A stretch of DNA of 52,488 nt from Thermus filiformis (GCF_000771745.2 NZ_JPSL02000033.1:1-52488); one strand, 5' to 3'. Counted from the stretch's first letter, positions 24,346 through 32,894 are shown. The notes: generated by a model not told the origin, from the letters alone. Numbers and translations: made by a program.

Positions 24346-25911
24346 ATGTGGCGGATCCTGGTCACGGACGAGATGCGCCTGGGGGAGGTGAAAGGGGCTA
24401 GGGTCCAGGTGGACTACCGGCCCGGCCTGTCCCGGGAGGAGCTTCTGGAGGTCATTCCGGCTTACGACGCCCTCATCACCCGAAGCCGGACGCAGGTGGA
24501 CCGGGAGGTCCTGGTCCGGGGGAAGCGGCTTAGGGTGGTGGGCCGGGGCGGGGTGGGGGTGGACAACGTGGACCTCGAGGCGGCGAGCCGCCTGGGCATC
24601 CTGGTGGTCAACGTCCCCGAGGCCAACACCCGCTCCGCCGCCGAGCTCGCTTTCGGTCTTCTCCTGGCCGCGGCCCGGGGGATCGCCGACTCGGACCGGA
24701 AGATCCGGGAGGGCATCTGGGACCGGAAGTTTTTGGGCCTGGAGCTAAGGGGGAAGACCCTGGGCATCGTGGGGCTGGGCCGGATCGGGGGCCAGGTGGC
24801 CCGGTTCGCCAAGGGGTTTGAGATGCGCGTCCTCGCCTACGACCCCTACATCCCCCGCACCCGGGCGGAGAGCCTGGGGGTGGAGCTTCTGGAGGACCTG
24901 GAGGACCTCCTGCGCCAGAGCCACTTCCTCACCGTCCACACCCCCCTTACGGAGGAGACCCGGGGGATGATCGGCCGCCGGGAGCTCTACCTCCTGCCCC
25001 GGGGGGCGGTGGTGGTGAACGCGGCCCGGGGGGGGATCATAGACGAGAAGGCCCTCCTCGAGGTCCTGGAGGAAGGGCACCTTTTCGCCGCCGGCCTGGA
25101 CGTCTTCGCCGAGGAGCCCCCGCCCAAGGACCACCCCCTGGTCCACCACCCCCGGGTGGTCCACACCGCCCACCTGGGGGCGAACACCTTTGAGGCCCAG
25201 GACCGGGTGGGGGAGGCGATCCTGGAGCGGGTGGTCCGCACCCTGGAGGGGGACCTCACCTACGCCCTGAACACCGGCTTTGACCCCGAGGCCCTCGAGG
25301 CCCTGAGGGGCTGGCTGCCCTTGGGGGAGGCTTTGGGGAAGCTCCTCGCCCAGATCACCCGGGGCCGGCCCGAGATGCTGGAGGTCTCCTTCTTCGGCGC
25401 CTTTGAGAAGAACCCCGAGCCCGTGGCCACCGCCGTGGCCAAGGGCTTCCTCCAGCGGGTCTTAGGGGAGGGGGCGGTGAACCTGGTCTCGGCCCGGCCC
25501 CTCCTCAAGGAGCGGGGCGTGGCCCTCTATACCCGCCACACCGAGGAGGCCCAGGGGTACAGCCGCCTGGTGGAGGTGCGGCTTTCCACCGACCAGGAGG
25601 AGCGGCGGGCCCGGGGGGTGGTCATGGGGGGAAGGCCGCGGCTGGTGGGCATAGACGACTACGCCCTCGAGGTCGTCCCCGAGGGGTACATGCTGGTCTG
25701 CGTGAACTACGACCGCCCCGGGGTGGTGGGCCAGGTGGGGACCCTTTTGGGCGAGGCCGGGGTGAACATCGCCGGGATGCAGCTGGGCCGGGACGTCCCG
25801 GGCGGACGGGCCCTCTTCGTCCTCACCGTGGACGAGAAACCCGCCCCAGGGGTCCTGGAGGCCTTGAGGGCCCTCCCGGTCCTGGAGCGGGTGGACCTGG
25901 CCGAACTTTAG
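24346..25911 (+). CDS. serA: D-3-phosphoglycerate dehydrogenase (long form with ACT domain)
   Basis: The product has 521 residues and catalyses the first step of serine synthesis from 3-phosphoglycerate. The catalytic/NAD domain has TLGIVGLGRIGGQVARFA (about 140-157). The catalytic Arg, Glu and His lie in NAARGGIID, DVFAEEPPP and HTAHLGANT. A substrate-like ASB domain (about 315-445) and a C-terminal ACT domain (about 450-521, CVNYDRPGVVGQVGTLLGE) give serine feedback control in the long-form family. The gene supplies serine/glycine that the gcv operon can break down. The stop overlaps the convergent doc gene by 4 bp. Confidence 0.96.
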   Translation: MWRILVTDEMRLGEVKGARVQVDYRPGLSREELLEVIPAYDALITRSRTQVDREVLVRGKRLRVVGRGGVGVDNVDLEAASRLGILVVNVPEANTRSAAELAFGLLLAAARGIADSDRKIREGIWDRKFLGLELRGKTLGIVGLGRIGGQVARFAKGFEMRVLAYDPYIPRTRAESLGVELLEDLEDLLRQSHFLTVHTPLTEETRGMIGRRELYLLPRGAVVVNAARGGIIDEKALLEVLEEGHLFAAGLDVFAEEPPPKDHPLVHHPRVVHTAHLGANTFEAQDRVGEAILERVVRTLEGDLTYALNTGFDPEALEALRGWLPLGEALGKLLAQITRGRPEMLEVSFFGAFEKNPEPVATAVAKGFLQRVLGEGAVNLVSARPLLKERGVALYTRHTEEAQGYSRLVEVRLSTDQEERRARGVVMGGRPRLVGIDDYALEVVPEGYMLVCVNYDRPGVVGQVGTLLGEAGVNIAGMQLGRDVPGGRALFVLTVDEKPAPGVLEALRALPVLERVDLAEL

Positions 25912-26330
25912 GCCTCTTCGTCCGCTGGGTCCAGCCCACACCACAGGAGGAGGGCGAGCCTTAGCCCAAAGACGGAGAGGTGACCCGTGGCCACCAGCAC
26001 CATCACCGTGACGCTGGCCAACGGCTCCAGCCGGACCGGGTAGCCGTTCGCTCCCAGGGTCCAGGCCATGGCGTGCAGGGCGGTGCGCTTGTTGCCGTCC
26101 ACGAAGGGGTGGCCCCGCGTCAGACGATACCCCAGGGCGGCCACCTGGGAGAAGAAGGTGGGGTAGAAGCCGGTGCGGGGAGCATAGGCGGCGCTTTCCA
26201 AAAGGTTTCTGTCCCTAAGGCCGGGGACACCGCCCGTGCGCCGCAGAATCTCCTCGTGCGCCTCCAGGAGGGCTTGGGGGGTCAAAAACTTGTGCCCGCC
26301 GTGTCGGTAGTAGAGCCTTGGGGCCGACAC
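25908..26330 (-). CDS. doc: Doc-type Fic-fold toxin
   Basis: The product has 140 residues, starting at GTG 26330. The catalytic loop is HPFVDGNKRTAL (H74, D78, N80, K81, R82), the Doc variant (NKR) of the Fic motif. Doc phosphorylates EF-Tu and stops translation. The N-terminal FLTPQALLEAHEEILRRTGG and GLRDRNLLESAAYAPR are Doc-like too. All catalytic residues are intact. The start lies 5 bp after a 48-codon gene (26336-26482), the position of the antitoxin in phd-doc operons. The C-terminus runs 4 bp into serA. Confidence 0.87.
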   Translation of the reverse strand: MSAPRLYYRHGGHKFLTPQALLEAHEEILRRTGGVPGLRDRNLLESAAYAPRTGFYPTFFSQVAALGYRLTRGHPFVDGNKRTALHAMAWTLGANGYPVRLEPLASVTVMVLVATGHLSVFGLRLALLLWCGLDPADEEA

Positions 26331-26335
26331 GGGGG

Positions 26336-26482
26336 TCAGTAGCGGGCCAGGAGCCGGAAGGTCTCCAGGTTTTCCTCGAGAATCTTGCGCATGAGGGCCC
26401 GGGCCTCCTCCGCCTGCGCCTGGCCCTTTGGGGGCGTTCTCCTCACCACCCGGACCTTGCCCTTGGTCCTCTTGGCCTTCAT
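26336..26482 (-). CDS. Candidate antitoxin of the Doc toxin (48 residues)
   Basis: A small gene, ATG 26482 to TGA 26336, 8 nt after a good -10 (TATACT). The product starts with a very basic stretch, MKAKRTKGKVRVVRRTPPKG, followed by a helical acidic/hydrophobic C-terminus, QAEEARALMRKILEEN and LETFRLLARY. It is shorter than Phd (about 73 residues) and I do not see the Phd/YefM beta-sheet start. The basic N-terminus could bind DNA, and the C-terminal helix could block the Doc active site. The antitoxin role rests on position and size only. Confidence 0.65.
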   Translation of the reverse strand: MKAKRTKGKVRVVRRTPPKGQAQAEEARALMRKILEENLETFRLLARY

Positions 26483-26490
26483 CAAGGGCG

Positions 26491-26496
26491 AGTATA
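26491..26496 (-). promoter_or_regulatory. -10 element of the antitoxin-doc operon
   Basis: TATACT on the minus strand, 8 nt upstream of the antitoxin ATG, indicates a leaderless mRNA. The position where a -35 would fall lies inside the secDF terminator palindrome (26500-26533), so the two signals overlap. Confidence 0.55.
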
Positions 26497-26499
26497 GCA

Positions 26500-26533
26500 C
26501 ACCCCCGCCGTGGGCCAGGCCACGGCGGGGGTG
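26500..26533 (-). terminator. secDF terminator hairpin
   Basis: A perfect 14-bp inverted repeat (arms 26500-26513, CACCCCCGCCGTGG, and 26520-26533) with a 6-nt loop lies just after the secDF stop. It has no U-tract. It should end the rimP-nusA-infB-secDF transcript and insulate the toxin operon. Confidence 0.8.
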
Positions 26534-26542
26534 GGAGGAGGC

Positions 26543-28741
26543 CTAGGCGGTCTTCCTCTCTGCCATGCGGTTCTTCCAGAAGACCACCAGGGCGGAAACG
26601 ATGTAGATGGAGCTGTAGGTCCCCACGAAGATGCCCACCAGGATGGCCAGGGAGAAGTCCCTAAGGACGCTCCCCCCCAGGAAGAGGAGGGCCAGGATGG
26701 GCAGGAGGGTGGTCAGGCTGGTCATCACCGTCCGGGAGAGGGTTTGGTTGATGGAGCGGTTGACCAGCTCGGTGTAGGGCATCCCCCGGAGGAGCTTCTG
26801 GTTCTCCCGGATCCGGTCCGAGACCACGATGGAGTCGTTGATGGAGTAGCCCACGATGGTGAGGAGGGCGGCGATGGTGGGGATGGAGAACTCCAGGCCC
26901 AGAAGGCTGTACATCCCCGCCACGATGGCCACGTCGTGGGCCACGGCCAAGACGCTCGCCACCCCGAACATCCAGTCAAACCGGAAGGCCACGTAGATGA
27001 GGATCAGGCCCAGGCCCACCAGCACCGCCATGACCGCATTCCGCCTCAGCTCCGAGCCGATGGCGGGCCCCACGGTCTCCGACTGGAGGACACTGGCCTT
27101 CAGCTTCTCCCCAAGCAGGCGCTCGAGGCCCAGCCGCTTCTCCTCGGAAAGGGGCGGGAGCTTCAGGCTGTACTCCCGGTAGCTCGCCGTTGGGGCCTGG
27201 ACCTCGGTGATCACCGCTTCCTTGGCTGGGTAGCCGTTTTCCTCCAGGAACCGCCTTAGGGTGTCCACCCCGGTCTCAGGGGTGGCCCGCACCAAAAGCG
27301 CGGTGCCGCCGGTGAAGTCTATGCTGTAGTTGAACCCCTTGGTGAGGACGATGCCCCCGCCCAAAAGGGCCAGGATCAGGCTCAGGGTGGTGACCACCGG
27401 GGCGATGCCCATGAAGTTGAACCGGGGGTCCACCAGCCACATGGGGGGCTTGACCTCCCGCCTTTCCCCGATTCTCTCCAGCAGGTAGCGGCTGAAGACC
27501 AGGTTGGAGAAGACGCTGGCCACCACCCCGATGGCCAGGACCACGGCGAAGCCCCGCACCGGCCCGGTGGCGTACTGGTAGAGGGCCGCCGCCGCCAGGA
27601 GGTGGGCGATGTTCACGTCCAAGATGGTGAGGGTGGAGTGGCGGAACCCCTCGGGGATGGACTTGCGAAAAGGCTTGCCGGCCCGGATCTCCTCCTTGAT
27701 CCGCTCAAAGGAGAGGACGTTCCCGTCCACCGCCGCCCCCAGGGTGAGGACCAGGCCCGCGATGCCGGGCAGGGTCAGGGTGGCCCCCAGGCCGGAGAAG
27801 AGGCCCAGGATGATGAGGGAGGTGTACAGGAGGCCCAAGGAGGCCACCAGGCCCAGCCAGAAGCCGTAGTAGACGAAGATGAGGACGAAGATGGCCAGGC
27901 TGCCGATAAGGGCGGCCCGGATGCCCGCCTCAATCGCGTCCTGCCCCAGGGTGGGGCCGATGGCCCGGGTTTCCACCACCTTCAGGGCCACGGGCAGGGA
28001 GCCCGAGCGGAGGACCAGGGCGATCTCGCTGGCCTCCTCCACGCTGGAGAGGCCCTCTATGACCGCCTGGCCGCCGGTGATGGCCTGCCGGATCACGGGG
28101 GCGGTGTAGACCTTCCCGTCCAGGACGATGGCGAGCCGCTTGCCCACGTTCTGGCGCGTGACCTCCTCAAACTTCTTCGCCCCTTCCGGGGTGAAGGTGA
28201 GGGAGACCTGGGGGCGGCCGAACTGGTCAAACACCGCCCGGGCGTCCGCCAGGTCGGCCCCGGTGAGGAGGGCCGGCCCCAGATCCTCGGGCTTGATCAG
28301 GTCCTTCTCCAACTCCTCCCGCTTGAGCCTGGGGTTTTCCCGGAGGGCCTGGTTGATCTGGGAGACGGTGGTCCCCGTGGCCCCCTCCTTCAGGATGCGG
28401 AACTCCAGGACCGCCCTCTGCCCGATGAGCTTGAGGGCCTTCTCCTGGTCGGCCTGGGAGAGGCCGGGAAGCTCCACCACGATCCTTTTCTGCCCCTGGA
28501 CCTGGATCAGGGGCTCGGCCACGCCCAGGGCGTTGATCCGGTTCTCCAGGACTGTGCGGGCCTTTTCCAAGTCGTCCGGGGTGGGGTTCTCCACGTCCGC
28601 CTCGAGGACGATCCTCAACCCCCCCTTCAAATCAAGGCCGAGCCGGATCCTGGGCTCGTCCTTGGCCCAGGGCTTCCACAAGAACATGACCGCCGCGAGA
28701 AAAACGAGCAAGAGCAAAACGCCCGTCCACCTTCCTTGCAT
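26543..28741 (-). CDS. secDF: Protein translocase SecDF (fused SecD and SecF)
   Basis: The product has 732 residues with 12 TM helices in two RND-like halves. SecD is about residues 1-440 and SecF about 450-732. It uses the proton gradient to pull preproteins out of SecYEG on the outer face. The N-terminal LGLDLKGGLRIVLEADV, the P1 domain, GAAVDGNVLSFERIKEE in TM4 and GYSINDSIVVSDRIREN in TM10 (proton-path Asp residues) are conserved. T. thermophilus SecDF is a fused chain of nearly the same length. RBS AAAGGAG precedes the ATG. It is the last gene of the nusA-infB operon. Confidence 0.96.
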   Translation of the reverse strand: MQGRWTGVLLLLVFLAAVMFLWKPWAKDEPRIRLGLDLKGGLRIVLEADVENPTPDDLEKARTVLENRINALGVAEPLIQVQGQKRIVVELPGLSQADQEKALKLIGQRAVLEFRILKEGATGTTVSQINQALRENPRLKREELEKDLIKPEDLGPALLTGADLADARAVFDQFGRPQVSLTFTPEGAKKFEEVTRQNVGKRLAIVLDGKVYTAPVIRQAITGGQAVIEGLSSVEEASEIALVLRSGSLPVALKVVETRAIGPTLGQDAIEAGIRAALIGSLAIFVLIFVYYGFWLGLVASLGLLYTSLIILGLFSGLGATLTLPGIAGLVLTLGAAVDGNVLSFERIKEEIRAGKPFRKSIPEGFRHSTLTILDVNIAHLLAAAALYQYATGPVRGFAVVLAIGVVASVFSNLVFSRYLLERIGERREVKPPMWLVDPRFNFMGIAPVVTTLSLILALLGGGIVLTKGFNYSIDFTGGTALLVRATPETGVDTLRRFLEENGYPAKEAVITEVQAPTASYREYSLKLPPLSEEKRLGLERLLGEKLKASVLQSETVGPAIGSELRRNAVMAVLVGLGLILIYVAFRFDWMFGVASVLAVAHDVAIVAGMYSLLGLEFSIPTIAALLTIVGYSINDSIVVSDRIRENQKLLRGMPYTELVNRSINQTLSRTVMTSLTTLLPILALLFLGGSVLRDFSLAILVGIFVGTYSSIYIVSALVVFWKNRMAERKTA

Positions 28742-28853
28742 ACCGCGCTCCTTTCGTAAACCGCCTCTAGGTCCCTTTTGACCCTCCGCCAGAGCCTGGT
28801 CTTGGCGAGGGCTTTCCTACGCTTTTCCCAGCTTGCAGGGGCCCCGGGTGGCC

Positions 28854-29183
28854 TTAGCCCCCTTCCAAAAGCAGGTGGCGGTAAAGGAGGAAGAGCCTCC
28901 CGGCGGGCCTGGGGGGGGTCCTTGGGGAAGGCGGGACGAGGGGGGTGTGGACCCCGGGGCGGGGCGGGGGCTTGGGCGGCTCGGCCAGGCGGAAGGGGAG
29001 GGGGAAGGAGGGGGAGGCCGGCCGGTCCCAGGCGGGCAGCCCTTCCTGGGCGAGAAGGCCCTGGAGGGCCTTGCCGGCGCTCTCCTTCTGGGCGAGGGGC
29101 CTCTCCCCGAGGAAGGGGAAGGCCAAGGCCAGGGCCAGAAGGAGCCGGCCGCTCTTCCAGAAGGACCCCCGGGCGCCTTGCAT
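28854..29183 (-). CDS. Small proline-rich secreted or anchored protein, function unknown
   Basis: The product has 109 residues, starting 11 nt after the infB stop with GAGG upstream. An N-terminal segment (about 12-32, GRLLLALALAFPFLGERPLA) looks like a signal peptide or anchor. The rest is rich in Pro (about 60-95) with RLFLLYRHLLLEGG at the end. No family recognised. It sits between infB and secDF on the same strand. The 92 bp after its stop are AT-richer than the neighbouring genes, and another frame there encodes a basic stretch (KRRKALAKTRLWRRVKRDLE), so a frameshifted longer gene cannot be ruled out. Confidence 0.5.
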   Translation of the reverse strand: MQGARGSFWKSGRLLLALALAFPFLGERPLAQKESAGKALQGLLAQEGLPAWDRPASPSFPLPFRLAEPPKPPPRPGVHTPLVPPSPRTPPRPAGRLFLLYRHLLLEGG

Positions 29184-29194
29184 GCGGCGTTTCC

Positions 29195-30910
29195 TCAGGC
29201 GGGGACCTCAACCATCTGGAAGGCTTCCACCACGTCGCCTTCCTGGAAGTCGTCAAACCCCTCGAGGCCGAGCCCGCACTCGTACCCCTGGGCCACCTCC
29301 CGCACGTCCTCCTTGAAGCGCTTGAGGCTGGCGATCCGCCCTTCCCAGATGGGCTGGCCCTTCCGGAGGACGCGCACCTGGGCGTTTCTGGGGATGCGGC
29401 CCTGGGTCACCATGCACCCGGCCACCTGCTTGCCCGTGGGGAGGCGGAAGACGGCCCGCACTTCGGCCCGGCCCAGGACCTCCTCCTTGTACTGGGGCGC
29501 CCGCTGCCCCTTGACCATGTTCCGCACCTCGTCTATGAGCTCATAGATGATGCGGAAAGTCTTGAGGAGGACCCCCTTCTCCTCGGCCTTCTTCTTCACC
29601 GAGCCGGGCGGGTTGACCCCGAAGGCCAAGATGGCCGCATTCGCCGTGGAGGCCAGGAGGACGTCGGACTCGGTGGGGGCGCCCACCTGGGCCAGGAGGA
29701 CGTGGACCTTCACCTCGTCGGTGCTCTCCCGGGCCAGGATGGCCTGGATGGCCTCGAGGCTCCCTTGGGTGTCCGCCCGGAGGATGAGGTTCACCTCCTT
29801 CTCTTCCTTTTCCCCTAGCATCTGCAAAAGGTCGGCCATGGTCCTGGGCCGCCGGCTCTTTTCCTCCTCCTCCCGGCGGAGCCGCTCCTCCTTGCGCTCC
29901 TCTGCGATCTCCTTGGCCGCCTCCTGGTCGGGGACCCACTCCACCGTGTCCCCCGCGTGGGGGAGCTCGGAGAAGCCCAGGACCTGGACGGGCTTGCCCG
30001 GCCCCGCCTCCTGGAGGCGGTTCCCGTCCGAGTCGGTCATGGCTCGGATGCGGCCGTAGACTTCCCCGGCCACCACGTAGTCCCCCACCCGGAAGGTCCC
30101 CTCCTGGACGAGCATGTTCACCAGGACTCCCGCCAGCTTGTCCAGCTTGGACTCCAGGATCACCCCCCGGGGCTCCGCGTTCGGGTCGGCCCGCAGGTCC
30201 TCCAGCTCCGCCAGAAGCAGGATCATCTCCAAGAGGTCCTGCACCCCCTGGCCGGTCTTGGCGCTGATGGGGACCACGATGGCGTCCCCGCCGTACTCCT
30301 CAGGGACGAAGCCCAGCTCCATGAGCTGGCGCTTGACCTTTTCGGGGTCGGCCTGGGGGAGGTCTATCTTGTTGATGGCGAAGATGATCTTCGCCCCCGC
30401 CGCCTTGGCGTGGGCGATGGCCTCCTCCGTCTGGGGCATGACCCCGTCGTCCGCGGCGATGACGATGACGGCGATGTCCGCCACCCGCGCCCCCCGCTGG
30501 CGGATGGTGGTGAAGGCCTCGTGCCCGGGGGTGTCTATGAAGACCACGGTCCCCTGGGGGGTCTTCACCTCAAAGGCGCCCACGTGCTGGGTGATCCCCC
30601 CGGCCTCCTTCTCGGCGATCCGGCTCTTGCGGAGGTAGTCCAGAAGGGTGGTCTTCCCGTGGTCCACGTGGCCCATGATGACCACCACGGGGGGGCGCTT
30701 GGGAAGGGACTTGCGGCGCTCCTCCTCGGCGAGCTTCTCTTGAAGGCCTCGCTGTTCCCGGACGAGCTCCCGCACCGCCTCCGCGTCCTCCTCGCTGAGG
30801 GTGGAGGCGTGGGACTTGTAGGCCACCCCCATCTGGTCCAGGAGCTCGAGGAGCTCCTCGTTCTTCATCCCGAGCTCCTTGGCCAGCTGGTAGATCCGTA
30901 TTTTTGCCAT
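29195..30910 (-). CDS. infB: Translation initiation factor IF-2
   Basis: The product has 571 residues, the same short form as in T. thermophilus. IF-2 is the GTPase that brings initiator tRNA to the 30S subunit. It has a compact N-domain (about 1-70, MAKIRIYQLAKELGM), then G motifs GHVDHGKT (80-87), DTPGHEAF and NKID, and domains II-IV ending in FQMVEVPA. ATG 30910 has AGGAGGT 5 nt upstream; a GTG two codons earlier lies inside this spacing and is not used. It follows ylxR by 10 bp. Confidence 0.97.
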   Translation of the reverse strand: MAKIRIYQLAKELGMKNEELLELLDQMGVAYKSHASTLSEEDAEAVRELVREQRGLQEKLAEEERRKSLPKRPPVVVIMGHVDHGKTTLLDYLRKSRIAEKEAGGITQHVGAFEVKTPQGTVVFIDTPGHEAFTTIRQRGARVADIAVIVIAADDGVMPQTEEAIAHAKAAGAKIIFAINKIDLPQADPEKVKRQLMELGFVPEEYGGDAIVVPISAKTGQGVQDLLEMILLLAELEDLRADPNAEPRGVILESKLDKLAGVLVNMLVQEGTFRVGDYVVAGEVYGRIRAMTDSDGNRLQEAGPGKPVQVLGFSELPHAGDTVEWVPDQEAAKEIAEERKEERLRREEEEKSRRPRTMADLLQMLGEKEEKEVNLILRADTQGSLEAIQAILARESTDEVKVHVLLAQVGAPTESDVLLASTANAAILAFGVNPPGSVKKKAEEKGVLLKTFRIIYELIDEVRNMVKGQRAPQYKEEVLGRAEVRAVFRLPTGKQVAGCMVTQGRIPRNAQVRVLRKGQPIWEGRIASLKRFKEDVREVAQGYECGLGLEGFDDFQEGDVVEAFQMVEVPA

Positions 30911-30920
30911 GCGCACCTCC

Positions 30921-31163
30921 TTACGCGAAAAACGCCCTGAGCGCCTCGGAAAGCGCCTTGGCCTGGCCCTTGGCGAAGCGGCGGAGCTTCTTCTCCTCCC
31001 AGCACTCGGGGGAGTCCTTGCACACGTAGGCCCCCCGGCCGGGCTTCTTGCCCGTGGGGTCTATCTCCACCCCGGCCGTGGTCAGGAGGAGGCGCAGAAG
31101 CTCCCCCTTGGGCCTCCGCCTGCGGCAGGCCACGCACATGCGCTCCGGGACATGCTTACTCAT
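30921..31163 (-). CDS. ylxR: YlxR family RNA-binding/nucleoid-associated protein (DUF448)
   Basis: The product has 80 residues. The signature is RMCVACRRRRPKGELLRL at the N-terminus, and GRGAYVCKDSPECWEEKKLRRF matches the rest of DUF448. YlxR is a small basic protein encoded between nusA and infB in many bacteria. Roles in RNase P modulation and in transcription have been reported elsewhere. The start ATG 31163 overlaps the nusA stop region by 8 bp. Confidence 0.93.
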   Translation of the reverse strand: MSKHVPERMCVACRRRRPKGELLRLLLTTAGVEIDPTGKKPGRGAYVCKDSPECWEEKKLRRFAKGQAKALSEALRAFFA

Positions 31164-32316
31164 CCTTGAAAAGCCGTTCAAAGGCCTCGGCCATTTCCTT
31201 CTTCTTGGCCTCCTCCTCCTCCAGGGCGGCCTTCCGGATGGCCTCGTCCAGGTCGGAGACCTCCGCCTCCTCAAACTCTATGTCAAACCCGGTGAGCTTG
31301 GAGGCCAGCCGGACGTTCTGCCCCCCCGTGCCGATGGCCAGGGAGTGCTGGTCCTTGGAGACCCGGACCTTGGCCTTCTTCTTCTCCAGGTCCACCTCTA
31401 TGGAGCCCACCTGGGCGGGGGAAAGGGCGTTGCGGATGAACTCCTTGGGGTCCTTGGCCCAGAGGATGATGTCCACCTTTTCCCGGCCCAGCTCGGCGGA
31501 GACCGCCTGGATGCGCTGCCCCTTGTGCCCGATGCAGGCGCCGATGGGGTCCACGTTGGGGTTGTGGCTCGTCACCGCCACCTTGCTCCGGCGGCCGGGT
31601 TCGCGGGCCACGGCCTTGATCTCCACGATGCCCTCGGCGATCTCCGGCACCTCCTGCTTGAGCAGGTGCTTCAGGAGCTCCTCGTGGGCCCGGGAGACCA
31701 GGAGGGAGGGCCCCTTGGCCGACTTGTCCACCTTCTTCAGGTAGACCTTGATCCGCTGGCCGGGGTGGTACTTCTCCGTGGGGATCTGTTCGCTCCGGGG
31801 CAGGTAGGCCTCTCCCCGGCCCAGCTCCACGAAGACGTTGCCCTTGTTGTCCACCCGGGTGACCTGGCCGGTGAGGACCTGCCCCTCCTTGTCCTTGTAC
31901 TCGTTGTAGATCCGGTTCCGTTCCGCCTCCTTGAGGCGCTGGGTCAGGACCTGGCGGAGGTTCTGGATGGCGATGCGGGAGAACTCCTGGGGGTCAATGG
32001 GGAACTCCATCTCCTCCCCCACCTGGACCTCCGGGTCGTACTGGAGGGCTTCGGAGAGGGCGATCTCCTTGTCGGGGTCCGTCACCTTCTCCACCACCCG
32101 CTTGACCTCCACCATCTCAATCTGGCCCGTCTGGGGGTCCAGGTAGACCTCCACCTGGGGGCCCTTGCCCGCCTCGATGTCTTCCTTGCTGAGCTTCTTC
32201 TCCCTCAGGAGGTACGCCTTCTTCAGGGCGTCCTCAAAGGCGGCGAGAAGCTCCTCCGTGCTCACGCCCCGTTCCAGGGCCACCTGCTGCATCGCTTCCA
32301 CAAACTCCCGGTTCAT
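31156..32316 (-). CDS. nusA: Transcription termination/antitermination factor NusA
   Basis: The product has 386 residues, with the N-terminal RNAP-binding domain (about 1-125), S1 (about 130-200, GQVLTGQVTRVDNKGNVFVE) and two KH domains (about 200-345). It regulates pausing and termination. There is no long acidic C-terminal repeat, and the tail is short and charged (EEEEAKKKEMAEAFERL). The open frame starts 8 codons upstream, but ATG 32316 gives the known Thermus MNREFVEAM start and lies 2 bp after the rimP stop. Confidence 0.96.
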   Translation of the reverse strand: MNREFVEAMQQVALERGVSTEELLAAFEDALKKAYLLREKKLSKEDIEAGKGPQVEVYLDPQTGQIEMVEVKRVVEKVTDPDKEIALSEALQYDPEVQVGEEMEFPIDPQEFSRIAIQNLRQVLTQRLKEAERNRIYNEYKDKEGQVLTGQVTRVDNKGNVFVELGRGEAYLPRSEQIPTEKYHPGQRIKVYLKKVDKSAKGPSLLVSRAHEELLKHLLKQEVPEIAEGIVEIKAVAREPGRRSKVAVTSHNPNVDPIGACIGHKGQRIQAVSAELGREKVDIILWAKDPKEFIRNALSPAQVGSIEVDLEKKKAKVRVSKDQHSLAIGTGGQNVRLASKLTGFDIEFEEAEVSDLDEAIRKAALEEEEAKKKEMAEAFERLFKDE

Positions 32317-32318
32317 GT

Positions 32319-32744
32319 TCACCTCGGTGTTTCGGGCCACTCGGCGAGGTTCGCCTTGAAGGTGCCCAGCTCCAGCCTCTTCTCCTCCTTGCCCACCTGA
32401 AAGACCACGTGGTTCTCTTCCACCCGGAGGATCCTCCCGGTGAAGCTCTCCTCGCCCACCACCTTGGCCTTCAGGCCTTGGAACCGCTCAAAGTGCCGCC
32501 GGGTGAGGAGGGGGCGCCTGGGCCCTGGGGACTCCACCAGAAGGCGGTAGCTCCCCGGGATGGGGTCCTTTTCGTCCAGGACCCGCTCAATGGCCCGGCT
32601 CGCCGCCTCGAGGTCCTTGAGGGTGATGGGGGCCTCGTCCTCCCGCTCGAGGCGGACGAGGAACTCCCCCCGGCCCAGGCTTACCTCCAAAACCACCAGG
32701 CCCAAGGGGCGCACCGCGTCCTGTACCAGGGCTTCCAGATCCAT
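32319..32744 (-). CDS. rimP: Ribosome maturation factor RimP
   Basis: The product has 141 residues. RimP is needed for 30S maturation and is usually encoded before nusA, as here. Features are VLEVSLGRGEFLVRLE, LKDLEAASRAIERVLDEKDPIPG, LLVESPGPRRPLLTRRHFERF and the SH3-like C-terminus. ATG 32744 is preceded by GGAGGTGAGG; an upstream in-frame GTG lies within that sequence. It is first in the rimP-nusA-ylxR-infB-secDF operon. Confidence 0.95.
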   Translation of the reverse strand: MDLEALVQDAVRPLGLVVLEVSLGRGEFLVRLEREDEAPITLKDLEAASRAIERVLDEKDPIPGSYRLLVESPGPRRPLLTRRHFERFQGLKAKVVGEESFTGRILRVEENHVVFQVGKEEKRLELGTFKANLAEWPETPR

Positions 32745-32765
32745 CCTCACCTCCACCGGCGAACA

Positions 32766-32788
32766 GGGGGTGGGTCTTGCCCACCCCC
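32766..32788 (-). other. Leader hairpin upstream of rimP
   Basis: A perfect 9-bp inverted repeat GGGGGTGGG/CCCACCCCC with a 5-nt loop lies in the rimP leader, between its promoter and ATG. It could be an attenuator (NusA autoregulation is known at this locus in other bacteria) or a stability element. Confidence 0.5.
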
Positions 32789-32810
32789 CGCCCTTGGGAG
32801 CACTGGCCTT

Positions 32811-32859
32811 AGTCTACACCGCCCGGCCCTTGACTACAAGGCCTTGAGCCTGCTATACT
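32811..32859. promoter_or_regulatory. Overlapping divergent promoters, rimP operon and ssrA
   Basis: Toward ssrA: -35 TTGACT (32830-32835), 18 bp, -10 TATACT (32854-32859), placing the start about 30 nt before the mature tmRNA. Toward rimP on the minus strand: -35 TTGTAG (32839-32834), 17 bp, -10 TAGACT (32816-32811). The two -35 boxes overlap by two bases, so simultaneous polymerase binding should be hindered. Confidence 0.7.
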
Positions 32860-32894
32860 CAAGGCTGTCCGGTCCGAGCCCGGACAGACGGCGT

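Noticed and set aside
28627-29256. A 209-codon frame overlapping infB end, the small protein and secDF start
   Set aside because: It overlaps two certain genes and has no Thermus-like codon pattern over most of its length; kept only as a caveat for 28760-28850.
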